Source: Leishmania donovani
Lineage: Eukaryota; Euglenozoa; Kinetoplastea; Trypanosomatida; Trypanosomatidae
NCBI RefSeq assembly: GCF_000227135.1
Contig: NC_018257.1
Span: forward strand, 1,158,608 to 1,222,607
Reading direction: 5' to 3'
DNA: 64,000 bases
A program made the translations under genes and the position numbers. Position 1 is the stretch's first letter; each line of letters starts with the position of its first letter. The notes below the pieces were generated by a model, which was not told where the DNA came from, made no database searches, and saw only the letters and a list, made by a program, of their open reading frames with translations. This document shows positions 22,978 through 32,776 of the stretch, piece by piece.

Positions 22978-24315
22978 TTAGCGTGCGGGCAGTGCAGCGT
23001 CGGCAGTCTTTGACTGAGGCAAGAACTGAAGCTTCTCCTCGTCCCGCATGGCGAATACAGGGGCATACGAGCCTAGCTTGGGCAAGTGCTGCGCCAAGAG
23101 CTGCGCGCGGGCGCGTCGGATGTACTCCTGAATCTGCTCCTCCTGCTTGCGGTCCTGCTCCTCCACTTTGCGTTCTAGCTCCTTTTCCTGCTCCTTGAGA
23201 CGTCGGCGCTCCTCCAGACGCTGCTGCGCTTCGGCGATGTGCTGCCGCTTGATCTCCGCTTGCTTCTGGCGGTTGAGCTGTTGCAGCTTTGCCTCCGCGG
23301 CCATTTGCTCCATTGCCTCCTGCCGAAAGCGCATCTCCTCGGCCAGCTGCTCCTCCTTGGCAAGGCGGCGCTGCTCGATGAGCTTTTGGTTTTCGTGATT
23401 CACCGCGGCTGCCATGCGATCGCGACTCGCCTTCTCTGCCGCGATCAGCATCTGCTCCTTCGTCAGCCGCTCCTCTTCGTAGTACTCCTGAAGCAGCACC
23501 TCCAGTTCACGCTTCTTGCGCTCCTCCTCGGCAATGCGACGGCCCTGCTCTTCCAGAATGCGGGCCTTGAAAACGTCCCGCTCACGCGCCATCTTGTCAT
23601 CCATCTCCTTTCTACGTGCCTGCTCATCGAGGTAGGCACGAATCGCCGCCTCTTCCTTGGCCTCACGATCCTGCTCCGCCTTCTTAATAGCAGCGCGAAG
23701 ACGGCAGAACTCATCCTGCTCCTCCATAATCCGACGCTGCCGGTCGCGACGGGCGAGGGTTTCGAGAAAGTCCTGCTCCTGCACTCGAGCCATTACAGCG
23801 TCTACGGCGATGCGCTCCTGTTCGCGCTGCTTCGCTTCCTCCATAGCGGCACAGCGATGCTGGCGGATTATCTCCAGCTGAGCTGCCTGATGGCGTCGGA
23901 ATCGCTCCATGTTTTCCTGGTGCTTCTTCTCCTCTTCTGCCTTGGCAAGTCGGTCCTGCTCGGCAAGGTACTTCATGTGCCTACGCTGCTCCTCTACCTC
24001 CAGCGCCTTAGCGGCGCTGCGGTCCGTCACCTGCTCTGCACGGCTCTTGCGCAGATAGGCGTCCTTTAGCTGACTCTCTAGCGCCCGTACCTCCGGGTAG
24101 TCACGCACTAGCTGCAGCATCTTCGCGTCTTTCAACTCAAGTCGCTGCTGTTCAGCTAGCTCGGCGGCTAGGGCCTCGTCAGCGGCAGCCGCCTTCACTT
24201 TGGCTGCTCGCATGGCAGCTAAGTTGTCCTCCTCCTGTCGAGCGAGCTCCGCCTGCACCGCTTTATAGCGGTTTACGCGGCGCAGTCGCTCTGCACGTGA
24301 CTCGCTAGAGCTCAT
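22978..24315 (-). CDS. TPH-domain coiled-coil protein, MNS1-like (probable flagellar microtubule protein), 445 aa
   Basis: Almost the whole chain is one charged, Glu/Arg/Gln-rich helix: for example ERLRRVNRYKAVQAELARQ near the N-terminus, RRDRQRRIMEEQDEFCRLR in the middle and RLEERRRLKEQEKELERKVE near residue 370. It closes with a short non-helical tail (LPKLGSYAPVFAMRDEEKLQFLP). This is the pattern of the trichohyalin-plectin-homology family, whose members MNS1, CFAP45 and CFAP53 are microtubule inner proteins of axonemal doublets. Length and the helix-break-near-the-C-terminus fit MNS1 best, from memory only. Start ATG at 24,315 (MSSSESRAERLRR), stop TAA. The family placement within TPH proteins is inference. 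Confidence 0.8.
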   Translation of the reverse strand: MSSSESRAERLRRVNRYKAVQAELARQEEDNLAAMRAAKVKAAAADEALAAELAEQQRLELKDAKMLQLVRDYPEVRALESQLKDAYLRKSRAEQVTDRSAAKALEVEEQRRHMKYLAEQDRLAKAEEEKKHQENMERFRRHQAAQLEIIRQHRCAAMEEAKQREQERIAVDAVMARVQEQDFLETLARRDRQRRIMEEQDEFCRLRAAIKKAEQDREAKEEAAIRAYLDEQARRKEMDDKMARERDVFKARILEEQGRRIAEEERKKRELEVLLQEYYEEERLTKEQMLIAAEKASRDRMAAAVNHENQKLIEQRRLAKEEQLAEEMRFRQEAMEQMAAEAKLQQLNRQKQAEIKRQHIAEAQQRLEERRRLKEQEKELERKVEEQDRKQEEQIQEYIRRARAQLLAQHLPKLGSYAPVFAMRDEEKLQFLPQSKTADAALPAR

Positions 24316-24943
24316 TCGGATTCTCTATACGCTTCTTCTGCTGAAAAGGCGCCGCAGTGCCGCCGGGTGCGTGCCGCGCGTCGAGATAGAGGTAGGGAGG
24401 ATGGAAAGCCTATATGCGCACGAGAAAGACAAAGAATGCAGCCGCAGTATGAACTTTCCGTGACTCTTCTGTGCTGGTGGTCGTCGTGGGAGGGGGAAAA
24501 GACGGGCGCACGTCGAAAACAAAAGCACCTGTGAGTGGTTCCGTGGGTATTGCGCTTGCCCTCTGCGTGTCTCTCTGTCTGTGGCCGCGGAAGCCGGAAA
24601 AAGGGAAGAGGGAGAGGAGAGGGGAGATCGGGATGTGTGAGCGAACCACTTGCTCAAGCTCTGACGAATGAGAACGCAAAGGGCGTATAGCGACAGCAGA
24701 AGAAAATGGGAGGTGAAAGCAAGCCGACCGCAAACACGTCGACTGCTCTTTCGTTTCCGAATCGGGGCTTGGCGCATGGCACACAGTCCAGCCGAGTCAG
24801 TGTACAAGGCGATCAAAGCCGCATGGGAGCTGCTGTGACCGACAACCACGCGCTTTTGCCGTCGCAGCAGCGCAAAAAAGGCCAAAAGAGAGAAGAAGAG
24901 AGTTGCCACAATGCGCACCAGTTGTTGTTGCTTTCGACTTGTT
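24316..24943. other. Intergenic region before SIDER copy 2
   Basis: No gene seen. Purine-rich plus-strand DNA at 24,590-24,640 provides a minus-strand pyrimidine tract upstream of the coiled-coil gene. Confidence 0.5.
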
Positions 24944-25589
24944 CATTCTGTCATAGATCATGAGCTCCTCTCCAGACACCCCCGCGCACGTCACAGGCCC
25001 CGTCGCCCGGTGCAACGCAGCGGCCGGCACGTGCATTACGGCAGCGCACCGGCTCGGCCACCTGCGCACGGGCCCTGCCTCGTACTCTACCCACCTCTGC
25101 CTCGCAGGGTTACCTCACAGCCGCTCCCATCATGCCGGCCGCCCCGCCGGTGCATCTCCCTCGGGGTGGCGCTCCAAGCTCTCCCCCAGTAAGCAGCGAG
25201 GGCCGGGCGAGACACGCTTGGGTCACGCTGACACCCTGCCCATCATGTGGGTGGTGCAAACGCGCTCGCTGCCGCAGGTCGCTCCGACGCAACGCCATCT
25301 ACGACCTGAGCACCGGCATCAGCAGCCATGCATCGCTCTGACTTTCCCACGCCGTAGGTGCCCCTGTCACCACCCGAGGCGGCTCGGCACTGGCAGGGGG
25401 NNNNNNNNNNNNNNNNNNNNNNNNNNNNNNNNNNNNNNNNNNNNNNNNNNNNNNNNNNNNNNNNNNNNNNNNNNNNNNNNNNNNNNNNNNNNNNNNNNNG
25501 GGGGATAGGGGGATAGGGGGATAGGGGGAGGGGCGGCCCGGGGCCATGAGGATGCCACGCGTTGCGACGTGCCTCCGGTCATCAAGGAA
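24944..25589 (+). mobile_element. SIDER-like retroposon copy 2 (plus orientation, gap inside)
   Basis: Starts near CATTCTGTCATAGATCATGAGCTC, which aligns with the start of copy 3, and continues through the shared body (GTCACAGGCCCCGTCGCCCG...) to the GGGGGATA tract, GGGGCGGCCCGGGGCCATGAG and a tail that fades near 25,589 without a clear poly(A). Apart from the gap it is nearly identical to copies 1 and 3. It lies antisense to the neighbouring minus-strand genes. Confidence 0.7.
25401..25499. other. Assembly gap, 99 Ns, inside SIDER copy 2
   Basis: The gap starts after GGCACTGGCAGGGGG and resumes in (GGGGGATA)n, so it sits in the G-rich microsatellite of the element. Confidence 0.99.
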
Positions 25590-26957
25590 TGCGCAACGGA
25601 GAGGAAACACCAAGCACCAGCATTTACAAACACGCAAGTACAGCGGGTGCGAAGAGTCTGAAAAGGGCCAAAGATAGCGAGAGAGTCTGTGGTCAGTTAG
25701 GAGAAGCACCATCACACAATAAGAAAGGAAAAGCGCACACAAAAGCGCCAAAGAACCGGCGCGGCCACAGAGGCTCTCAAAATCTGACGAGTAGGTGAAG
25801 GAGTCGCTCACGAAACGCAGAAATACACATCTGTCATCCACATATGAGCATTGCCGAAAGAATCTGCGAACCGACCCCCGCATCCGCGGCGCACTAAAGC
25901 GGTGGACAGCGGTGAACGTGAGAGGTGACACCGCCCATAGAAGCTGGCAAGCGCCCCTCCCTCTGACACAGCGGCATGCGTTCGCTCTCGAGACCCCACA
26001 TGCATGCATCTAATGACAGGAAGTAGCACTGGCTTCTTTTCTTTTTGTTTCGTTCTGCGTGGTTGGGTGCTTTAGGGTGGGAGTAAGGTGGGTGGGTGGG
26101 GGGTGGGGGGGGGGCTCACCACTTCTATTTTCGTTCTCGTCAGAACTAGAGGAGTGGGAGGGGAGGCCCAAAAGAGAGAGCGCAGTGGAGATGAAGGCAA
26201 AGCACATAAACACGCAGTACAGAGAAATGTGGAGACACCCAAAAAATGCGATCAGAAAGAGCAAACATGGCAAACAGAAGCTCGGAGAAGAGAAGACGTG
26301 ATGACGGCGAGAGAGTGGCACACTCGAGCAGATGCGGGAAAGGGAGTGGGGAGGTGTTTGAGGCCTCGTTGTGGTGTGGAGTGGACGTGGACAAGAAAGA
26401 GGGGCAAGGCGCCGACCAACAGCACCCACGCACGCACGCCAAAACAAATGCAATTAATTCCATTCCAAGGAATGGCGTACTTCACCCTTTGCAGCTCGGC
26501 AGAAAGCAAGGAGGGAGGACGGTGCTATGCGCCACAGGAACGCAAGCGTGGCACGCGCGCAACAACCACAAACGCGAGCATGCGTCCGGAGACGAGCAAA
26601 AAGAAGTACCGAAGATACACAGGGGTGCAAACAAAAGAGGAGCTCGCCTTTCACGACAGCGAAAACAACGAAAAGTGAAGAGATGGGATGAAGCAAAAAG
26701 AAAGGCCAACGATAAAGTGCTGTTAGTTACCGATCACACCCGATAAGACCCAAACCGCCTAAGTACATAGCGCCACCCTCTTCCGCAAGTTCAAGCCGGG
26801 TCGCACAAGAGAACCAATCGCCATGTTGGGACTTAAAGAGGCAAGTGTAGAGCAGCAAAAAGGGGCAGAGAGTGAGGGACATAGGAGAGGATCACGCCTA
26901 TCGAAGTCGTGCGTACATCCCTCATTCGGTGCCCTTCGCCCCCCTCCCCTTTCCTCG
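25590..26957. other. Intergenic region, 1.37 kb
   Basis: No gene seen. A G-rich run at 26,080-26,115 and general purine richness of the plus strand (26.13-26.7 kb) are the main features; frames here encode low-complexity strings. Confidence 0.5.
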
Positions 26958-27383
26958 CTAGTAACCCGGAGTGTGGTGCTCGAGGATGATTTCGCTCTCA
27001 GAAGGTGGCGGCTGCACCCCAAGGCGTTGGTAATTGCTATCGAACTCGTCCAACATGAGCGGGCGAGGTGGCCGCTTCTCCTCTGCTGCCTTCATGAACT
27101 CCTCCCCGACTTGATGGCCGTAGACGGAGACGGCGGGACTATTCTGTGAGTAGAGGACAATCATCGGCAAGTTGCGGCACGTCTGGTAGTGGCAGTGCAG
27201 CGCCGCCACAGCAGCGTCGGCGTCATCGACGGTGCCATATGTCACCTCTGCGTAGCGGTGTGGGCCCTCGCCGAACAGCTCCACGTGGTGCACAGTTCCG
27301 TACGCCGAGAATAACCGCTCTAGGTATTGCGCATTTGCGATCGACGATATGTTCGACACGAACAAAATAGCCTTGCTGTTCAT
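26958..27383 (-). CDS. Single-RRM RNA-binding protein, 141 aa
   Basis: Small protein consisting of one RNA recognition motif followed by a tail. Start ATG at 27,383 (MNSKAILFVSNISS); upstream codons (His/Thr-rich, from GT repeats) look like 5' UTR. RNP2 is ILFVSN at residues 6-11 and an RNP1-like strand is HRYAEVTY at 42-49, where the usual aromatic of RNP1 is replaced by Ala-Glu-Val. The helix DDADAAVAALHCHYQ and the final strand NLPMIVLYSQ complete the fold by about residue 80. The C-terminal 60 residues are acidic/Pro-rich (RPPRPLMLDEFDSNYQRLG). Single-RRM proteins regulate mRNA fate in trypanosomatids; the target is unknown. Confidence 0.85.
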   Translation of the reverse strand: MNSKAILFVSNISSIANAQYLERLFSAYGTVHHVELFGEGPHRYAEVTYGTVDDADAAVAALHCHYQTCRNLPMIVLYSQNSPAVSVYGHQVGEEFMKAAEEKRPPRPLMLDEFDSNYQRLGVQPPPSESEIILEHHTPGY

Positions 27384-28812
27384 TCTCTCAAAGGAATCCG
27401 TGATGAAAGGTGGTTGCTCTTTTACTGCCTCCTTGTCCGTTATTAACGCACGTGTCTTTGTGTGTGTGTGTGTTACGGTAATGTGCAAGAGAGAGCGAGA
27501 TAGGTGCACAGTCACTGTTCTGTCTGCTGGTGATCACCCTGTGTGAGTATGGATATCAAGGTGGACCTCGAGCGGACGCAAGACAGCACCGCGAGAGCCT
27601 TGCGCGGACGTTATGTGCGTGCGCCAAAGATGCAGGTGGAACTGTTGTTTCAGTGTGGATCCGAATGTTGAAACATGCGAAGGTAAAGGAGGGGAAGCGA
27701 CGGGGAGGTGGGAGGGGTGGTGGACGACAGCACAAACCCGCGGCGAGAGACGAACAGAGTGAAGAGATAGGATGGAGCAGGGAAAGAGAAAGACATTGCG
27801 TCGCGCGCCGTAACACGCGCACAAACGGCAGGGCAACAGCACAAAAGCAGTAGTATGCGTCACAGTGCCATCTCTGACAAGAGAGAAGGCACCGTCCTTT
27901 TCGATAGCAAAATCTCCAGTCAAATACGCTGTCGTCCAGTGAAGATCCGTGCTCTCACAGACACAAACGCTTGTATGTGGACGATGATCACGCTGTACTT
28001 CGATGTATAGGCTTGTCGAGTATGGTCAGGGCTGCTTGAGCAGCGCCCCGTTATGCACCTGGTCTTGTTCGCGGGGAAGAAACAGTGAGAGATAAATAGG
28101 GCTTACGAGAGAGTGAGCCCACGTTGCAAGTATGCCCAGTGGGACGGAATGCGCTCGGTGTGCATCAGAGAGAGATTGCCTTGTGCACAGGTCTGCTCTC
28201 GAATGGAAGCACTAGGCGCACACCTGCCATCCAGCCAGCCTCGCCGGTCCCTTGTGGCCTTCGCCTTTGGCAATACGACAAGCAAAATCTGCGCACCTAC
28301 AGAGAGTCGGAGAAAACTCAGAAAATCTGTCGTTTCTTCAACAGCACGGCAGGAAAAACGGAGGGAAACAGTATCCTGACGTGGTGGATGTGTTGTGGTG
28401 GATGCAAGTCAGGTGATACGCACTTGCCGACATGTCAAAGCTGTTACTCGTGCTGTTGATTACACTGTTCGATACGCTGCTTACGATCAGCTCTTTCATT
28501 GCTCCGCTTCTTCGCCCTCTTGAGTTGCTCTGTGTGGCTCTTGATGAGCCTTAACAATAAGAGCAACGGAAGTCGCTATCATGGAGCACTCGCCGCACAA
28601 AAACAACGAAGCCGCACACGAGCACCCCAGCATGCCTTCACACAGAATCGCTTAGACAAGCTAAAGAAGTAAACCGAGAGAGGGAGAGCGGACGGAAGAC
28701 GGTCCACCAAAGCGCAAACGAAAGAACAGGAGCAACGGAGATTCCCATCCCATCGCACGCGCGACGTGAACACAACTGTGCAGCAGATACGCTCTTATTC
28801 TAGGAAGGCGAC
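27384..28812. other. Intergenic region, 1.4 kb
   Basis: No gene seen. Includes GT repeats at 27,457-27,473 next to the RRM gene and mixed, non-repetitive DNA from 27.9 to 28.8 kb whose frames are short and not convincing. Confidence 0.5.
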
Positions 28813-29361
28813 CATTCTGCCACAGAGCACGAGCTCAGCACCTCTCCAGACACCCCCGGGCACGTCACAGGCCCCGTCGCCCGGTGCAACGCAGCGGCCG
28901 GCACGTGCATTACGGCAGCGCACCGGCTCGGCCACCTGCGCACGGGCCCTGCCTCGTACTCTACCCACCTCTGCCTCGCAGGGTTACCTCACAGCCGCTC
29001 CCATCATGCCGGCCGCCCCGCCGGTGCATCTCCCTCGGGGTGGCGCTCCAAGCTCTCCCCCAGTAAGCAGCGAGGGCCGGGCGAGACACGCTTGGGTCAC
29101 GCTGACACCCTGCCCATCATGTGGGTGGTGCAAACGCGCTCGCTGCCGCAGGTCGCTCCGACGCAACACCATCTACGACCNNNNNNNNNNNNNNNNNNNN
29201 NNNNNNNNNNNNNNNNNNNNNNNNNNNNNNNNNNNNNNNNNNNNNNNNNNNNNNNNNNATAGGGGGGATAGGGGGAGGGGCGGCCCGGGGCCATGAGGAT
29301 GCCACGCGTTGCGGCGTGCCTCCCGTCATCAAGGAGCGAACAGCTGGGCGAAAAAAAAAAA
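28813..29361 (+). mobile_element. SIDER-like retroposon copy 3 (plus orientation, complete tail, gap inside)
   Basis: Best-defined copy. It begins at CATTCTGCCACAGAGCACGAG, shares the body with copies 1 and 2, and ends in CAGCTGGGCG plus A11 at 29,351-29,361. Antisense to the surrounding minus-strand genes. It lies 183 bp beyond the stop codon of HMG-CoA reductase, so it would be in, or just past, that gene's 3' UTR, in antisense. Confidence 0.75.
29181..29258. other. Assembly gap, 78 Ns, inside SIDER copy 3
   Basis: By comparison with copies 1 and 2 the missing part is the segment from CTGAGCACCGGCATCAGC to the GGGGGATA tract, roughly 95-100 bp, so this gap length is close to real. Confidence 0.99.
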
Positions 29362-29544
29362 CAAAATAAATAACACACGTTGCGCGTTCTGAGAAATATA
29401 GGCGCACAACCACGCAAGAGCGCAACCGCAGGGTCATGCCAAGTGAATCTTTCGGCAGCCCTGTCCTTTGAATAATGCATACGGAAGCACCAGTAGGAGC
29501 ACGCCGGCTCAGCCAAAGCAACATCGCAATTTCCGTGCTTAAGT

Positions 29545-30849
29545 TTACTGAGTCGGAGGCTTGCGGTTCAGCTTCATGTGGGCGCTCAGCAAGTGGCCAG
29601 CTGCAAGGCCGGACAAGAGGGACAGCTCCCCGCAAATGACTGCGCCAGCGACGACGCGCGCGATCTGGCGGGAGTTGGCACCTGGGTCCTCCTTGTTAGA
29701 GCCCGCGCACCCCATCAGCTCCAGCATGGCCCGCTGCGACGACAGACCTGTGCCACCGCCTACGGCGCCGACCTCGATGCTCGGCATCGTGAGGCTGATC
29801 ACGAGATCCTCACCAGCCTTGTCAACCGTCGTCATGCAGGTTGCGGACTCCACTATCTGTGCGGGGTCCTGGCCAGTGGCGATGTAGAGCGCGGCCACAA
29901 TGTTGGCAGCGTGTGCGTTGAAGCCGCCGATGGAACCGGCAAGCGCAGAACCGCGCAGGTTCTTAGTCACATTCAGCGACACAACACTGTCCACCGTGCA
30001 TTTGAGAACACCCTCGACCACATCACGCTTGATGACGGCCTCCGCCACGACCGACTTCCCGCGTCCCTCCACCCAGTTCAGTGCGGACGGCTTCTTGTCA
30101 GTGCAGAAGTTGCCCGACAAGGTCAGCACTCGCACAGAGGGAATGTGCTGCTGCAGCACCTGCAGCGCCTTGTCACAGCCCTTCGTGATCATGTTCATGC
30201 CCATCGCATCTCCAGTAAAGGCAGAGAAGCGCATATGCACCTGGCGACCCGCCATGGCGCACTTGATGCTCAGCAACTTCCCGAAGCGGGTCGTCGACTC
30301 GAAGGCCTCCTTCAGAACGTCGAACCGCTCCTCACAGAACTTGATCACGGTGATGGCCTCGTCGAAAGAGTTCACCTCCACTACAGGGGCGCGCGTCATG
30401 CCTTCCTTCAGCACCGCTGTCCGGCATCCGCCGCTCAGGTTGATGGCGCGAGCACCGCGGTGCGCACTCGCGACCAGCGCACCCTCCGTCGTCGCCATCG
30501 GCAGTGCCACTTCCTTTCCATCCAACAGCAGCGGGCCAGCCAACCCTACCGGTACCGGAACGTAGCCGAGGATGTTCTCGCAGCTCTGGCCGACAACACT
30601 GCTCCAGTCGTAGTTCTTGTAGGGAACCCTCTCCAGCGGATGTGTGGCAGCGGTTGATGGACACATCTTTTTCTTCACAATCTCACGACGAATGGCGATG
30701 GCGCGGTCATAGTCGGGTGCAAGAGCCTGCTCAAGGCCGTAAAATGCAATCTTCTTATTCTCCACCTGCTTCATGATCTCTGCATCGGGCATGGATGCCC
30801 AGCTCCCACCCTTGGCGGCGGAGCAGGCAAGCAGCAGAGAGCGACGCAT
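29545..30849 (-). CDS. HMGR: 3-hydroxy-3-methylglutaryl-CoA reductase, 434 aa
   Basis: Reduces HMG-CoA to mevalonate with two NADPH, the committed step to ergosterol and other isoprenoids. The start is ATG 30,849 (MRRSLLLACSAAKGG), preceded by TCTCTCACAG on the minus strand, an obvious acceptor; the product is then 434 aa, the known Leishmania length. There is no N-terminal sterol-sensing membrane domain; a short basic presequence fits the mitochondrial location reported for trypanosomatids. Catalytic residues are visible: Glu122 (ATTEGALVAS), Lys252/253 (TDKKPSALNW), Asp328 (GQDPAQ) and His424 (LLSAHMKLNR), plus the cofactor motif DAMGMNM (214-220) and GTGLSSQ. The target class is that of statins in the human enzyme. 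Intact. Confidence 0.98.
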   Translation of the reverse strand: MRRSLLLACSAAKGGSWASMPDAEIMKQVENKKIAFYGLEQALAPDYDRAIAIRREIVKKKMCPSTAATHPLERVPYKNYDWSSVVGQSCENILGYVPVPVGLAGPLLLDGKEVALPMATTEGALVASAHRGARAINLSGGCRTAVLKEGMTRAPVVEVNSFDEAITVIKFCEERFDVLKEAFESTTRFGKLLSIKCAMAGRQVHMRFSAFTGDAMGMNMITKGCDKALQVLQQHIPSVRVLTLSGNFCTDKKPSALNWVEGRGKSVVAEAVIKRDVVEGVLKCTVDSVVSLNVTKNLRGSALAGSIGGFNAHAANIVAALYIATGQDPAQIVESATCMTTVDKAGEDLVISLTMPSIEVGAVGGGTGLSSQRAMLELMGCAGSNKEDPGANSRQIARVVAGAVICGELSLLSGLAAGHLLSAHMKLNRKPPTQ

Positions 30850-32437
30850 GGCTGTGAGAGAGGAGAGGGGAGACGGGTAATGCGCTGTTCCACCGCAGCG
30901 CCTGAATGGAAAGAGGAATGTGAAAAATGAGGGGAGGGGCGATGCCGACAATGAACGATGTACCTCAGCTGCACGTGGCTTCGGCGCGGCGACTGAGGGG
31001 TGCTGTGCACAATACAGCACACTCAAGAGGGAGGTGGCAGGAAACGAACGAAACCAATAGAAAGAGGGTAAATAAAAAGTCAGTGAGAAGACGCCGAGCC
31101 CCGAAGAGCGAGATAGAAAGCTAGCGCTGGAAACGATACTATGAAATTCACTCCCATATACGTTTTGGCGTGTGCTCTTGTCAATAGGGAGGCTGAAAGG
31201 AGGGAGGAAGCACCAAATTCGAGCAGATGCAGCTCACACGTCGCTTCGCCAAAGCTAATGTCAAAAAACGCGGAAGGAGAGAGAGAGAGAGAAACGCGCT
31301 CGCTGCCGCGCTGGGAAGGAAGGGACAAGCTAGTAAGGATCCAATAAGAAAGAAGCGCGAAAGGGAAAGAAAATGCGCGAAAGAGAGAGATATCGAGCTG
31401 TACCCGTGAAAGATGGGGAGAAGAAATGCGCGCAAGCTCGAATCAGGTGGTACCGGTCGTAATTAGCTGACTGGGGTACGTTTGATGGAGTGTCTGTTTC
31501 CGCACAACGGTATCGATGCATTCAGGAAGGGGATCTATGCGGATGGAGCGGAAAGCCAGCACCGCGGCAAACGAGACAGGGGAGAGGGGGAGAAAAGCGA
31601 GGAAAAAAAAAGAGGAAAGCCCGAAAGAGAAACGGCGACAGGAGGAGGGGCAGGAGGTAGAGAGAAAAAGGAACAAAGACGCAGTAGAAGGAAAGAAGGG
31701 AGAAAGATACAAAACACGAGAGAGGCAAAGAGGAAAGAGACGGTTGTAATTTTTTGTTTCCTGTTGCGCGGGGCGGGAGAGTAAAGAGAAAATGTGATGA
31801 TACGAGCGATTTCATTCTGTGCACGTATGTGTGTGTGCGTTTGGCCATGCATGAAGCGGTTTCATCGCACAACCGTGAGCAGATGCGTGCCGCGCGGCAG
31901 GCATTGGTACGATTTTTTTTTCGGCGACATAAGGAGAGGAGTCAGGGAGGAGTGCAAATAGAAGAACCAAAACAATAGTGAAGCACGTAATCACTTAGGA
32001 TCGAGAAGCTTGATGGCACGAAATTCACCAAGGGATCTCTGACGTGCAATGCGGAGGGGGGGGCATAGTCTTGCGCACGCCAGTCATATGCAGAAAAGGA
32101 ACGCGAAGGCGACACGCGAAACGCATCGATGGCGACACGTGCCCTTACACGTCTGTAGTTTGACTGCCATGAGCAGCAATGACGTATCCATACGAAGGAC
32201 AGCGGTGTGCGAGTTGCCGCACGGTTGAGACGGAGCGCATAGCCTGCCTCCTGCATCCTGTCCTCACACGCCCGAAGTTTAACTCAGGCCATCCGGATTT
32301 GCCTCTACACACCAAAGGCCTTCTTCCCGTCTTTTTTTGTTTCTATGTTTTCTTCGAAGAGAAACTCAAAGTAAAAAAATCAGGTTGGTAAGAGCGTCAT
32401 GTGTGAATCATCCTTGCCTCCGCGCGCAGTTTTTCCT
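30850..32437. other. Intergenic region, 1.6 kb
   Basis: No gene seen. The plus strand at 31.2-31.75 kb is almost pure purine, giving a long pyrimidine tract on the transcribed strand about 350-900 nt upstream of HMG-CoA reductase. The right end should be the 3' UTR of S26. Confidence 0.55.
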
Positions 32438-32776
32438 TTACTTCTTGCCAGCCGGGCGGAACGGCACCTTCCTCGTGTAGCGTATCTTGCGGTTTCCGAC
32501 CGGGCGAGCGCGCACGGTGCGGCTGTGGATAGCGCACGCTATGCAGAAGCGCTGCTTCATGTACAGCTTCGGCATCGGGAAGTTTGCACCGTACACCGGG
32601 GACGCCTCCGCCACATCGCGGGCGGAAGCGGCATCCAGCATGCGGCGCACCACAAAGCGGCCGACGGCCTTGTCCTTCGGGGTCAGACGACCGCAGTTGA
32701 AGCAGTGGATCGGCTTGACGCGACCGCGGCTGTGCGCGGGCTTCGAACGTCCGTGGTTGCGGCGCTTGGTCGTCAT
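32438..32776 (-). CDS. RPS26: 40S ribosomal protein S26, 112 aa
   Basis: Small-subunit protein at the mRNA exit channel. The ATG at 32,776 begins MTTKRRNHGRSKPAHSRGRV, close to the family start, and the length is that of eukaryotic S26. The zinc-binding cysteines are present: Cys25 and Cys28 (HCFNCGR) and Cys78 and Cys81 (RFCIACAIHS). The family motifs VKPIHCFNC and KDKAVGRFVVRRMLDAA are clear, and the basic tail ends RPAGKK. The upstream minus-strand sequence has a pyrimidine stretch and CACAG acceptor about 30 nt before the ATG. Single copy here. Confidence 0.97.
   Translation of the reverse strand: MTTKRRNHGRSKPAHSRGRVKPIHCFNCGRLTPKDKAVGRFVVRRMLDAASARDVAEASPVYGANFPMPKLYMKQRFCIACAIHSRTVRARPVGNRKIRYTRKVPFRPAGKK

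Noticed and set aside
25499..25545. (GGGGGATA)n as a telomeric repeat
   Set aside because: Trypanosomatid telomeres are TTAGGG; this tract is internal to each retroposon copy.
29578..30657. 359-codon plus-strand frame
   Set aside because: Shadow of HMG-CoA reductase.
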